This document shows, piece by piece, positions 9,021-17,381 of a DNA stretch of 64,000 nt. The notes beneath the pieces are model-generated. The model saw only the letters and a list, made by a program, of their open reading frames with translations, did not search any database and was not told where the DNA came from. The number at the start of each line of letters is the position of its first letter. Within the stretch, counting starts at the first letter, position 1. Source of the stretch: Winogradskyella marina (GTDB taxonomy: Bacteria > Bacteroidota > Bacteroidia > Flavobacteriales > Flavobacteriaceae); the NCBI RefSeq assembly GCF_015645385.1, contig NZ_JADOET010000017.1, positions 1 to 64,000 on the forward strand, written 5' to 3'. A program made the translations under genes and the position numbers.

Positions 9021-9052
9021 AATGCCTAAACATAAGTTTAGGCATTTTTTTA
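9021..9052 (+). terminator. intrinsic terminator
   Basis: An 11-bp perfect stem (9021-9031 with 9036-9046) has a four-base loop and is followed by a T-run. It may end a transcript extending from serS, or a short transcript through 8807-8875. Confidence 0.65.
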
Positions 9053-9132
9053 TACTTTTTTTCACAACATCTACTTGAAGCATTTGTTATATTTACACTT
9101 ACAGTGACTTTTAGCGGTACTAAAATACAAAC

Positions 9133-10917
9133 ATGCAACAGCGTTTTTTCATAATAATTATTCTAGTCTTCAGTTATTCTGGTTTTGCCCAAAATAGTGA
9201 AGCACAAGCGGATAGTTATTACAAAAAAGCAGAATTCAAAAAAGCAGAATTAATCTATAAAAATTTACTGAGGGAAAAGCCACACAGTTACAACTATATT
9301 CTTAAGCTTGTAGATATCTACCAACAATTAGAACAATATGACGATGCTGAAGCTCTTTTGAAACAACGTTTATCTATAAATAGAAGTCCAGAATTTACAG
9401 TGGCTTTGGGTTATAACTTTCAACTTAAAGATAGTATTGCTACTGCCAATAAACTTTATGATGAAGCGATAGCTTTTGTAGACCATAAGCCCAACTTTAT
9501 TTATATTATCGCTAAAAAGTTTGAAGATTATTCACTGTCAGAACAAGCCATTCGATTATATGAAAAAGGTAAAGTCTTATCACCAGAAAAAAACTTCAGT
9601 ATTCAGTTAGCGCGCATTTATGGAGATCAAGGTGATATCGAAAAAATGTTCTTAAACTATATAGATTACATTGCGTATAAACCTAATTATCTCAATAACA
9701 TTAAACGTTTCATTAGTGACTTTGTTTCCGAAGATAAAGACAATATAAACAACACCTATTTACGACGATTACTTCTAAAAAAAATTCAACAAAATCCGGA
9801 AACGTACTGGTATGATATGTTGAGTTGGTTATACGTTCAAGAAAAAGCATACAACAAATCGTTTATTCAAGAAAAAGCACTTTACAAGCGTAACCCTGAA
9901 AGTTTAGATCGTCTCATAGAATTAGCTGTTACAGCACAACAAGACAACGATGATGACACAGCAAAATCAATTTTCAATTATATACTCGAGGTTACACAAG
10001 ATCGAAGTACAGCATTAACGGCACACCAATACATTTTAGAAATAGACACTAAAAATGCCGATGCTAAAACGCTACAGCAAATTGATAAAAAATACAACAG
10101 CTTGCTGAATGAGTTTGGAAAATCTAAGCTTACTTTATCCTTACAATTAGCCTATGGTAAATTTTTAGCCTTTAACCAAAAAGACACAGAAACAGCCACA
10201 ACGTTCTTAAAGCAAAGTTTAAGCTTACAGCTTTCTAAATTTCAAGAAGCGAATGTAAAATTACTATTAGCTGATATTTTAGTACTTCAAGAAAAATTTA
10301 ATGAAGCCTTAATTTTCTATTCTCAAATTCAGGCTAACCTTAAAAATAGCATTATTGCTCAAGAAGCACGATTTAAAGTGGCAAAAACAAGTTATTACAA
10401 AGGTGATTTTGAATGGGCAGAATCGCAGCTTAACATCCTAAAATCTTCTACATCTCAATTAATTGCAAATGATGCTCTAGACTTAAAGTTGTTGATTTCG
10501 GACAATAAACACGAAGACAGCACGCAAACAGCATTAAAGCATTACGCAAAGGCAGACTTATTCGCGTTTCAGAATAAAACTGAAGAAGCTATTTCACTTT
10601 TAGACCGAATTTTAGAAGAACATAAAGGTGAAAGCATCACAGATCAGGCTTTGTTTCAACAAGCAAAACTCTACGAGAAAAAAAAGCAATACGTTAAAGC
10701 AGAAGCTAACTACCTAGACATTATTAAAGATTATAGTGAAGACATCTTAATAGATGACACGCTTTACTATTTAGCAGAACTTTACAACAACTATTTGGCT
10801 AAACCCGAAGAAGCTAAACTACTCTACGAAAAAATAATATTTGATCACCAAGACAGTATTTATTTTATTGAAGCGCGAAAAAAGTTTAGAATGCTTAGAG
10901 GAGATAGTATTAACTAA
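9133..10917 (+). CDS. secreted TPR-repeat protein
   Basis: This 594-residue protein has a signal peptide (FFIIIILVFSYSGFAQ, residues 5-20) and then helical tetratricopeptide repeats along its whole length. Good examples are ADSYYKKAEFKKAELIYKNLL near the start and the A-rich pairs near the C-terminus around KAEANYLDIIKDYSED. It is probably periplasmic and acts as a protein-interaction scaffold; the partner is unknown. The neighbours (DUF4286, rsmA) give no functional clue but share the strand and probably the locus order of other Flavobacteriaceae. Confidence 0.8.
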   Translation: MQQRFFIIIILVFSYSGFAQNSEAQADSYYKKAEFKKAELIYKNLLREKPHSYNYILKLVDIYQQLEQYDDAEALLKQRLSINRSPEFTVALGYNFQLKDSIATANKLYDEAIAFVDHKPNFIYIIAKKFEDYSLSEQAIRLYEKGKVLSPEKNFSIQLARIYGDQGDIEKMFLNYIDYIAYKPNYLNNIKRFISDFVSEDKDNINNTYLRRLLLKKIQQNPETYWYDMLSWLYVQEKAYNKSFIQEKALYKRNPESLDRLIELAVTAQQDNDDDTAKSIFNYILEVTQDRSTALTAHQYILEIDTKNADAKTLQQIDKKYNSLLNEFGKSKLTLSLQLAYGKFLAFNQKDTETATTFLKQSLSLQLSKFQEANVKLLLADILVLQEKFNEALIFYSQIQANLKNSIIAQEARFKVAKTSYYKGDFEWAESQLNILKSSTSQLIANDALDLKLLISDNKHEDSTQTALKHYAKADLFAFQNKTEEAISLLDRILEEHKGESITDQALFQQAKLYEKKKQYVKAEANYLDIIKDYSEDILIDDTLYYLAELYNNYLAKPEEAKLLYEKIIFDHQDSIYFIEARKKFRMLRGDSIN

Positions 10918-10993
10918 ATAACAAAACCCAAACGCTCAATTCCAACAGCAACATTTTGGAATTTAACACGTTAAAATTGAATTTTGAACTCAT

Positions 10994-11314
10994 ATGATTA
11001 TATACAACGTTACTCTTAATATAGATAAAAGTATCCATAATGAATGGTTAGAATGGATAAAAGAGCACATTCCACAAGTCTTAGCAACAGGTAAGTTCAA
11101 AGAAGCTAAACTCACCAAAGTTTTGGTAGAGGATGACGAAGCAGACACCTACTCTATTCAATTCAGAGCGCATTCTAGAGAAGCTCTAAACTCATATTAT
11201 GCTGAACATGCCGAGCGTTTAAAACAAGTTGGCTTACAACGTTTTGGAGATAAAGTCTTGTCGTTTAGAACAGAGTTAGAAGTTGTTGATGAGTATTCGG
11301 TTAGTTTTGAATAA
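10994..11314 (+). CDS. DUF4286 family protein
   Basis: This 106-residue cytoplasmic protein is confidently of the DUF4286 type: it opens MIIYNVTLNID and continues with W..W...HIPQVLATGKF, then YSIQFRAHSREALNSYYAEHAERLKQ. The predicted fold is a ferredoxin-like dimeric alpha-beta barrel, similar in size to heme-degradation and monooxygenase-like ABM proteins. The function is not established. It lies upstream of rsmA, separated by a 286-bp repeat-filled spacer. Confidence 0.85.
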   Translation: MIIYNVTLNIDKSIHNEWLEWIKEHIPQVLATGKFKEAKLTKVLVEDDEADTYSIQFRAHSREALNSYYAEHAERLKQVGLQRFGDKVLSFRTELEVVDEYSVSFE

Positions 11315-11323
11315 TATTTTCGG

Positions 11324-11469
11324 GCAAAGACGCCAAGTCGCAAAGAAAAAAGCTCAACTTTATTTGAAATCTCATGGTTGTATTAAGCTTATAGCTTTTT
11401 GATTCTTTAAACATAGCATTATTTTTTATGTAAAAACGCTTTGCGTCTCTGCGCCTTTGCGAGAAAAAA
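11324..11469. repeat. inverted pair of CGCAAAG-type intergenic repeats
   Basis: The left arm at 11324-11351 (gcaaagacgccaagtcgcaa, then an A-run) and the right arm at 11437-11469 (ctttgcgtctctgcgccttt, then gcgag plus an A-run) are imperfect inverted copies about 85 bp apart. Further copies are at 11562-11597 and 31901-31972. This is a dispersed intergenic family that fills the spacer between DUF4286 and rsmA. Confidence 0.7.
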
Positions 11470-11561
11470 CAATCTTATTACAACTCTGAAAATCATTGTA
11501 TAATAACACTCAGCGCCATTCATTACAAAAAACCCAAGTAAACCGTATCTTTACAAAATAA

Positions 11562-11597
11562 TTGCGTTGCGCCTTTGTGCCTTTGCGAGAAAAAAAA
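11562..11597. repeat. third CGCAAAG-type repeat copy, next to the rsmA start
   Basis: This copy contains gcgcctttgtgcctttgcga followed by an A-run and ends 3 nt before the rsmA ATG. The open frame extends upstream through it, which could mislead start prediction. Confidence 0.65.
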
Positions 11598-11600
11598 CAA

Positions 11601-12377
11601 ATGACAGTAAAAGCAAAAAAACACCTAGGACAACACTTCTTAGAAGACGAATCCATTGCACAAGATATTGCAGATAGCTTATCTTTAGAAGGCTACAACG
11701 ACGTCTTAGAAATTGGGCCAGGAATGGGAGTGCTTACCAAATATCTTCTCAAAAAAGACACCATAACACACGTCATAGAAATAGACACAGAATCTGTAGA
11801 TTACCTAAAAAATAACTATTTACATCTTGCAGATAGAATTATAGAAAAAGACTTCTTAAAATACGATTTAAATCTTGTATTTAAGGATAAACCTTTCGCT
11901 ATTATTGGTAATTTTCCATATAATATTTCGTCACAAATTCTTTTTAAAACTCTAGAAATGAGACATCAAATTCCAGAATTTTCTGGTATGTTTCAAAAAG
12001 AAGTCGCCTTAAGAATCTGTTCTAAAGAAGGCTCAAAAGTTTACGGTATTTTATCTGTACTAACCCAAGCATTTTACGATGCAGAATACTTATTTACAGT
12101 ACCACCAAGCGTATTTAATCCACCACCAAAAGTAGATTCAGGTGTGCTTTTATTAAAACGAAAAGAAAATTTCACCTTGCCTTGCGACGAAAAATTATTC
12201 TTTAAAGTCGTAAAAACAGGTTTTCAGCAACGTAGAAAAACACTTCGTAACAGTTTAAAAACATTCAATCTGTCGGATAATTTAAAAGCAAATACTATAT
12301 TTGGGCAACGACCAGAGCAACTGAGTGTTTCGCAGTTTATAGAGCTAACGTCGCTAATAGAAAATGACGAAAACTAA
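11601..12377 (+). CDS. rsmA: 16S rRNA (adenine1518-N6/adenine1519-N6)-dimethyltransferase
   Basis: RsmA (KsgA) dimethylates two adenines of helix 45 in 16S rRNA during 30S assembly. The sequence shows KKHLGQHFL at residues 5-13, the SAM-binding [11 protein letters not shown], and the catalytic NFPYN tetrad (NFPYN instead of NLPYN). The RNA-binding tail includes [13 protein letters not shown]. The start is placed at ATG 11601, because the upstream in-frame extension reads through a dispersed repeat. At 258 residues the length is standard. It is followed by mgtE. Confidence 0.95.
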   Translation: MTVKAKKHLGQHFLEDESIAQDIADSLSLEGYNDVLEIGPGMGVLTKYLLKKDTITHVIEIDTESVDYLKNNYLHLADRIIEKDFLKYDLNLVFKDKPFAIIGNFPYNISSQILFKTLEMRHQIPEFSGMFQKEVALRICSKEGSKVYGILSVLTQAFYDAEYLFTVPPSVFNPPPKVDSGVLLLKRKENFTLPCDEKLFFKVVKTGFQQRRKTLRNSLKTFNLSDNLKANTIFGQRPEQLSVSQFIELTSLIENDEN

Positions 12378-12387
12378 TGATCTTTGC

Positions 12388-12412
12388 TGTCACACTGAGT
12401 GCAGTCGAGGTG
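12388..12412. repeat. CACACTGAG...GTCGAGGTG-type dispersed repeat
   Basis: The segment cacactgagtgcagtcgagg lies between rsmA and mgtE, 28 nt before the mgtE start. I recognise the type from memory as a common intergenic repeat in flavobacterial genomes; only this copy is clear in the window. Confidence 0.5.
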
Positions 12413-12439
12413 AATTAAAATAAGCGTATTAAAAATCAA

Positions 12440-13813
12440 GTGGAAGACATCCAAGATAACATACAATTTCAGTTAACTGATGAGCTTATTGAAAAGGTAG
12501 AAATCCTTGTCGAAGACGGAAACGACAAAGACTTAACAGCCTTATTAAATGAGTATCACCACGCAGATATTGCCGAAATTTTAGATGAATTAACCAATGA
12601 TGATGCTGTTTATGTTATAAAACTTCTCGATTCTGAAACCACTTCAGAAATCCTGATGGAACTCGATGAGGATATCCGAGAAAAAATACTTAGAAGTCTA
12701 TCCAATAAAGAAATTGCCGAAGAGGTTGAAGAATTAGATACCGATGATGCGGCAGATATGATTGCTGAACTTCCGGAAGGCAGGCGAGCCGAAGTTATCT
12801 CGCAGATTGCAGACGACGAACACAGAGAAGAAATTCAAGAACTTTTAGCTTACGATGAAGACACAGCTGGTGGACTCATGGCAAAAGAGCTTGTAAAAGT
12901 TTACGAAACTTGGACAGTTGCTGGTTGTTTACGCAGAATTAGAGGGCAAGCTAAAGATGTTACAAGAGTACATTCGGTTTACGTTGTAGATAAACAAGAT
13001 AAACTGATAGGTAGATTGTCTTTAAAAGATTTAATTACATCCAAAAGCGATCAAAAAATTGCGTCTATCGCTAAAGAAAATGTGGATTGGGTTCATGTTA
13101 ACGATGATGTGGTAGATGTCGCAAAAATAATGGCAAAATACGATTTAGAAGCAATTCCTGTTGTAAATGACAGCCAAACATTAGTCGGTAGAATTACCAT
13201 TGATGATATTGTAGACGTTATACGAGAAGAAGCCGATAAAGATTACCAATTAGCCGCTGGTATTTCGCAAGATGTCGAGGCCGATGATAGTATTTTTAAA
13301 CTCACCAAAGCACGTTTACCTTGGTTGTTTATTGGTATGTTTGGAGGTTTAGGAGCTGCCAGTATTATAGAGCAGTTTAATGATAATATGGGCAATTTTA
13401 TAGTGTTGCTCAGTTTTGTACCTTTAATTCAAGCAACAGCCGGAAATGTAGGAGTACAATCCTCTGCTATTGTGGTTCAAGGTATTGCCAATGGCACAAT
13501 CGATGGTAAAATTCTAAAACGATTATTCAAAGAGTTTTTATTAGGATTAGTCAATGGTATTGCTATTTCACTAATTGCCATTCTTATTACACATTTTATT
13601 TTTGGAACACCATACATTGTATCCATAACCATCAGTATCGCTTTAGTTGCTGTGATTGTAATGGCTGCAATTATTGGGACATTTATTCCTATTTTTTTAG
13701 ACAAAAGAGGCATTGATCCAGCAGTTGCCACAGGACCATTTATCACCACAAGCAATGACGTTTTCGGGATTTTAATCTATTTCTTAATCGCGAAAATGAT
13801 GTTAGGTATTTAA
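12440..13813 (+). CDS. mgtE: magnesium transporter MgtE
   Basis: MgtE is a dimeric Mg2+ channel gated by intracellular Mg2+. The cytosolic N domain (acidic helices with LDELTNDDAVYVI and LDTDDAADMIAELPE) spans about residues 10-130. A tandem CBS pair follows (residues about 135-260, including RVHSVYVVD and LEAIPVVND). The C-terminal membrane domain of five helices (from about residue 290) contains the pore signature ATAGNVGVQSSAI and the conserved TTSNDVFG. The start is GTG at 12440. Length (457 residues) and layout are normal. Confidence 0.95.
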   Translation: MEDIQDNIQFQLTDELIEKVEILVEDGNDKDLTALLNEYHHADIAEILDELTNDDAVYVIKLLDSETTSEILMELDEDIREKILRSLSNKEIAEEVEELDTDDAADMIAELPEGRRAEVISQIADDEHREEIQELLAYDEDTAGGLMAKELVKVYETWTVAGCLRRIRGQAKDVTRVHSVYVVDKQDKLIGRLSLKDLITSKSDQKIASIAKENVDWVHVNDDVVDVAKIMAKYDLEAIPVVNDSQTLVGRITIDDIVDVIREEADKDYQLAAGISQDVEADDSIFKLTKARLPWLFIGMFGGLGAASIIEQFNDNMGNFIVLLSFVPLIQATAGNVGVQSSAIVVQGIANGTIDGKILKRLFKEFLLGLVNGIAISLIAILITHFIFGTPYIVSITISIALVAVIVMAAIIGTFIPIFLDKRGIDPAVATGPFITTSNDVFGILIYFLIAKMMLGI

Positions 13814-13821
13814 TATTTTTT

Positions 13822-13958
13822 GGGCGTTACTCTACTTCGCTATGTAGCTATTGTAATCACTTTCATCAACTAGAAAAGCTACGTAGAGTCGGGCTGTCAC
13901 TACTCGCTTTTTGCAAAAAAAGCAAAAGAGCTCAAACATGCCGTTCCATCCCTAACGC
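13822..13958. repeat. GGGCGTTA...CCCTAACGC intergenic element
   Basis: The 321-bp spacer between mgtE and the dehydrogenase holds an element of about 137 bp. It starts gggcgtta and ends ccctaacgc, which share a GCGTTA/TAACGC inverted end. Inside are two imperfect hairpins, one around gctacgtagag and one around the A-run of gcaaaaaaagc, plus the stretch cgttccatccctaacgc. I recall similar elements after genes in many Flavobacteriales, so I call it a dispersed repeat. No protein is encoded in the spacer. Confidence 0.55.
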
Positions 13959-14108
13959 AGTCACCATGTTACTCTATTTTAAAAGTAAACTATCGTAAAT
14001 CGCGTTGTAAATCTTTGTAACTTTACTTCATCATATTATAAGACCTACTAGGTTTTAAAAAATCTAGAAGATCTGAAAAACTAAAAAGTTATTATTTAAC
14101 GCTTAAAT

Positions 14109-14134
14109 AGATTCCCACTCTCGCAGGCATTACC
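14109..14134. repeat. degenerate GATTCCTGCC-TCGCAGG repeat
   Basis: gattcccactctcgcaggca followed by ttacc touches the ATG of the next gene. It is a worn copy of the hairpin repeat at 51749-51774, which also sits just before a start codon. Confidence 0.45.
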
Positions 14135-15073
14135 ATGAAAATATTACACCTAGATTCTAATCATCCATTACTTTTAAATCAACTCAACGCCTTAGGATTT
14201 ACCAATCACGAAGATTACACGTCTTCAAAATCTGAGGTTGAAGCAAAAATCGCAGATTATGATGGTCTTATAATTAGAAGCCGATTCACCATAGACAAGC
14301 AATTTTTAGATGCAGCCACAAACCTAAAATTTATAGGACGTGTTGGTGCTGGATTAGAAAATATAGACTGCAATTATGCCGAAGATAAAGGCATATATCT
14401 TATTTCTGCACCAGAAGGTAACCGAAATGCTGTTGGAGAACACGCCTTAGGGATGTTGTTATCACTTTTTAATAACCTAAATAAAGCGGACAAAGAAGTG
14501 AGACACGGAAAATGGTTGCGAGAAGATAACAGAGGATTAGAATTAGACGGAAAAACTGTTGGCCTCATTGGTTATGGTAATATGGGAAAAGCATTTGCCA
14601 AAAAATTAAAAGGCTTTGATGTAGATGTTTTGTGTTATGATATAAAAACCAATGTTGAAGATGCCAATGCCAAACAAGTTATTCTCGAAGAATTAAAAGC
14701 AAAAGCTGATGTGCTAAGTCTTCATATACCACAAACAGAGCTAACTTTAAACATGATAAATTCTGATTTTATAAAAGGTTTTAAAAAGCCTTTTTGGCTC
14801 ATTAATACAGCTCGCGGTAAAAGTGTAGTTACTCAAGATTTAGTTAACGCCTTAAAATCTGGTAAAATTCTGGGAGCAGGATTAGATGTTTTAGAGTATG
14901 AAAAATCGTCTTTCGAAAATTTATTCACTTCTAATGATATGCCAGAAGCCTTTCAATATTTAATAGCATCAAAAAATGTGTTGCTCTCACCACATGTGGC
15001 AGGTTGGACGATTGAAAGCAACATTAAACTCTCGCAAACAATCGTCGATAAGATTAAAGCAAAGTTTAGTTAA
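14135..15073 (+). CDS. D-2-hydroxyacid dehydrogenase, phosphoglycerate-dehydrogenase-like
   Basis: This NAD-dependent D-isomer-specific 2-hydroxyacid dehydrogenase has 312 residues. The Rossmann fingerprint VGLIGYGNMGKAF is near residue 142. The conserved NTARG (catalytic Arg) is at about residue 227, with LGAGLDVLEYE following and SPHVAGWT (catalytic His) near residue 286. It resembles the catalytic and NAD domains of SerA without the C-terminal ACT domain. The substrate could be 3-phosphoglycerate or another 2-hydroxyacid, and sequence alone does not decide this. It stands before three small accessory genes on the same strand. Confidence 0.85.
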   Translation: MKILHLDSNHPLLLNQLNALGFTNHEDYTSSKSEVEAKIADYDGLIIRSRFTIDKQFLDAATNLKFIGRVGAGLENIDCNYAEDKGIYLISAPEGNRNAVGEHALGMLLSLFNNLNKADKEVRHGKWLREDNRGLELDGKTVGLIGYGNMGKAFAKKLKGFDVDVLCYDIKTNVEDANAKQVILEELKAKADVLSLHIPQTELTLNMINSDFIKGFKKPFWLINTARGKSVVTQDLVNALKSGKILGAGLDVLEYEKSSFENLFTSNDMPEAFQYLIASKNVLLSPHVAGWTIESNIKLSQTIVDKIKAKFS

Positions 15074-15102
15074 CTTACAATATTAACCATACCTTTTTAA
15101 AC

Positions 15103-15561
15103 ATGACATACAACGCTACATCACCAGAAGATTATATTAGTCAAGTACCTGAAGAACGCCAAAATGCTTTAAAAACGTTAAGGAAAGTTATAACTGATAA
15201 TTTACCAAATGGTTTTGAAGAAGGCATTCTATATAATATGATAAGTTATTATGTGCCACATTCCGTTTATCCAGATGGTTATCATTGCGACCCAAAAACG
15301 CCATTACCATTTATGAGTTTTGCTTCACAAAAAAACTCAATAAACTTATATCATAGTGGCATTTATGCGCAACCAGAACTACACGATTGGTTTGTTAACG
15401 CGTATCCAAAACATTGCAAACGAAAATTAGACATGGGAAAAAGCTGTGTTAGATTTAAAAAGATAGACGACATTCCGTTTGAATTAATTGGCGAACTGAC
15501 TAAAAAGATGACGTGTAACGAGTGGATAGACATATACGAGTCTGCCATAAAGAAAAAGTAG
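15103..15561 (+). CDS. DUF1801 domain protein
   Basis: This 152-residue cytoplasmic protein opens with SPEDYISQVPEERQNALKTLRKVI, the typical DUF1801 start. It continues with EEGILYNMISYYVPH and later GKSCVRFKKIDDIPFELIGEL. The family has a YdhG-like fold and unknown function. It follows the dehydrogenase by 29 nt and precedes a VOC-fold protein, forming a run of small accessory genes. Confidence 0.8.
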   Translation: MTYNATSPEDYISQVPEERQNALKTLRKVITDNLPNGFEEGILYNMISYYVPHSVYPDGYHCDPKTPLPFMSFASQKNSINLYHSGIYAQPELHDWFVNAYPKHCKRKLDMGKSCVRFKKIDDIPFELIGELTKKMTCNEWIDIYESAIKKK

Positions 15562-15623
15562 ATTAAAAAATTATAACATTTAGGGTTTCAACCAATGAGA
15601 TCTTAAAATAAATTCAGAATAAA

Positions 15624-16010
15624 ATGAAAAAACGCGTCACAGGAATTGGAGGTTTATTTTTTAAAACTAAAGATCCAAAAGCTGCTAAAGATTGGTATAA
15701 AAAACATTTAGGGTTTAACACAGACGATTATGGCTGTACCTTTTGGTGGAAAGATAAAGAAGGAAACGACTGTTCTACTCAATGGAGTCCGTTTACTGAA
15801 GACACCAAACACTTTGAACCGTCTAAAAAAGACTTTATGTTTAATTATAGGGTTGAAAATTTAAAAGAATTATTAGCAACGTTAAAAGACGAAGGTGTCA
15901 CCATTGTTGGTGATATGGAAGAATACGAATATGGTAAATTCGGCTGGATTCTAGATAACGACGGTAACAAAATTGAACTTTGGGAACCCGTGGATAAGGC
16001 CTTTTTATAA
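15624..16010 (+). CDS. VOC family (glyoxalase/bleomycin-resistance fold) protein
   Basis: This 128-residue protein has two beta-alpha-beta-beta-beta halves typical of the vicinal oxygen chelate fold. The first half contains GGLFFKTKDPKAAKDWYKKHLGF, and the C-terminal half ends GWILDNDGNKIELWEP, with the usual metal-ligand Glu in IELWEP. The substrate is not predictable. It is probably co-transcribed with the TauE/SafE gene 21 nt downstream. Confidence 0.85.
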   Translation: MKKRVTGIGGLFFKTKDPKAAKDWYKKHLGFNTDDYGCTFWWKDKEGNDCSTQWSPFTEDTKHFEPSKKDFMFNYRVENLKELLATLKDEGVTIVGDMEEYEYGKFGWILDNDGNKIELWEPVDKAFL

Positions 16011-16031
16011 ATTCCATTTAAACACATATCA

Positions 16032-16796
16032 TTGTCTTATTTAGAAATTCTACACGCTTATAATTTAACTGCGTTTCAATGGATGGCCATTGGATTTGCA
16101 GTTTTTTTATTGGGTTTATCCAAATCAGGAATTAAAGGTGTAGGTATCATTCTTATTGTGATACTTGCCTTTGTTTTTGGAGAAAAAGCATCTACAGGCA
16201 TTCTTCTTCCTATGTTAATTTGTGCAGATATATTAGCTGTTATTTATTACAACAGACATGCAGATTGGGTGGTTATCAAAAAACTAATTCCATGGATTAT
16301 AGTCGGTGTTTTAATTGGAGTTTGGGTTGGAAATGATATTTCTGAAATCGTTTTTAAAAAATTAATGGCGATTATAATACTTGTTTCAGTGGGTATTATG
16401 ATTTACTTAGAAAAGCGAAAATCTACGTATATACCGCGTAACAAGTTGTTTTCAACTGGTATTGGTTTATTAACAGGTTTCACTACTATGATAGGTAATT
16501 TAGCTGGTCCGGTTTCTAATATTTATTTTTTAACCATGCGTTATCCTAAAAATGAATTTATAGGAACAGCGGCATGGTTATTTTTTATTATCAATATGAT
16601 TAAGCTTCCCTTTCATGTCTTTGTTTGGGAAACCGTTACGATAGACACATTAGTTTTAAACTCCGTGTTAATTCCTGCGGTTATTTTAGGGTTTATATTG
16701 GGCGCAAACATTGTAAAACTCATTTCAAATGTAAATTACAGACGATTTATTATAATCGTTTCCGCTATTGGAGGCCTAATTATGTTATTTAGGTAA
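16032..16796 (+). CDS. TauE/SafE family permease
   Basis: This 254-residue integral membrane protein has about eight hydrophobic segments in two related halves, the pattern of the sulfite exporter TauE/SafE family. Typical features are LGLSKSGIKGVG in helix 1-2 and FTTMIGNLAGPVSNIYFL in the second half. Substrates in the family include sulfite, sulfoacetate and other organosulfur anions; none can be assigned here. The start is TTG at 16032. Confidence 0.82.
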   Translation: MSYLEILHAYNLTAFQWMAIGFAVFLLGLSKSGIKGVGIILIVILAFVFGEKASTGILLPMLICADILAVIYYNRHADWVVIKKLIPWIIVGVLIGVWVGNDISEIVFKKLMAIIILVSVGIMIYLEKRKSTYIPRNKLFSTGIGLLTGFTTMIGNLAGPVSNIYFLTMRYPKNEFIGTAAWLFFIINMIKLPFHVFVWETVTIDTLVLNSVLIPAVILGFILGANIVKLISNVNYRRFIIIVSAIGGLIMLFR

Positions 16797-16883
16797 AAAA
16801 AGATTACCCTTTGATAACATATATTATTTAAGTTGATTCATAATATTTCATTAACTTTATGGTTTAACTTAAAACAAAAAAAT

Positions 16884-17342
16884 ATGTCAGAAGACAATAA
16901 AGATTTAGGCAACGATCTTAACGATATGTTAGACGATGCTAAAGATGGCGCTAAAAAAGCAGGCGATAAAATAAGCCAGAAAACTAGTGAATTTTCAGAT
17001 GATGCAAAAAAAGCGGCTGATGATTTTAGCAACGATGCAAAAGAAGTGTTCAGTGATGGTAAAAATGTTGCAATTATTGCCCATATTACTTTTATCGGAT
17101 GGATTATTGCTATTGTTATGAATAGTAGTAATAAAACCGAATTTGGCTCTTTTTACATTAGACAAAATTTAGGTTTAATTTTATTAGGTGTTGTTTCATC
17201 TTGGATTCCTATTGTAAACTTAGTAGCCTGGATAGTTCTATTAATTGCTTGGATAATGAGTTTAATCTCTGCATTAGGTGGTGAGATGAAACCGACCTTT
17301 TTACTTGGTAAACAATATCAAGAATGGTTTAAAGGTTTATAA
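16884..17342 (+). CDS. small membrane protein with amphipathic N-terminal repeat region
   Basis: This is a 152-residue protein. Residues 1-60 are highly charged, with repeated blocks such as DDAKDGAKKAGDK, SDDAKKAADD and SNDAKEVFSDG resembling LEA/YtxH-like amphipathic helices. The C-terminal 90 residues contain two or three membrane helices of the Tic20/DUF4870 kind (VAIIAHITFIGWIIAIVM and FYIRQNLGLILLGVVSSW). The ATG at 16884 is preferred over the longer in-frame extension. The role is unknown; an envelope or stress function is a guess. It ends in a bidirectional terminator. Confidence 0.72.
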   Translation: MSEDNKDLGNDLNDMLDDAKDGAKKAGDKISQKTSEFSDDAKKAADDFSNDAKEVFSDGKNVAIIAHITFIGWIIAIVMNSSNKTEFGSFYIRQNLGLILLGVVSSWIPIVNLVAWIVLLIAWIMSLISALGGEMKPTFLLGKQYQEWFKGL

Positions 17343-17350
17343 AATATTAA

Positions 17351-17381
17351 AAACCCAGAATGTTAATTCTGGGTTTTTTAT
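17351..17381. terminator. bidirectional terminator between convergent genes
   Basis: An 11-bp perfect stem (17351-17361 with 17366-17376), flanked by A-run and T-run, serves the plus-strand gene ending at 17342 and the minus-strand gene ending at 17382. Confidence 0.8.

Noticed and set aside
11562-11600. Longer N-terminus for RsmA
   Set aside because: The extra codons read through a dispersed repeat; the family start (KxxLGQHFL) fits ATG 11601.
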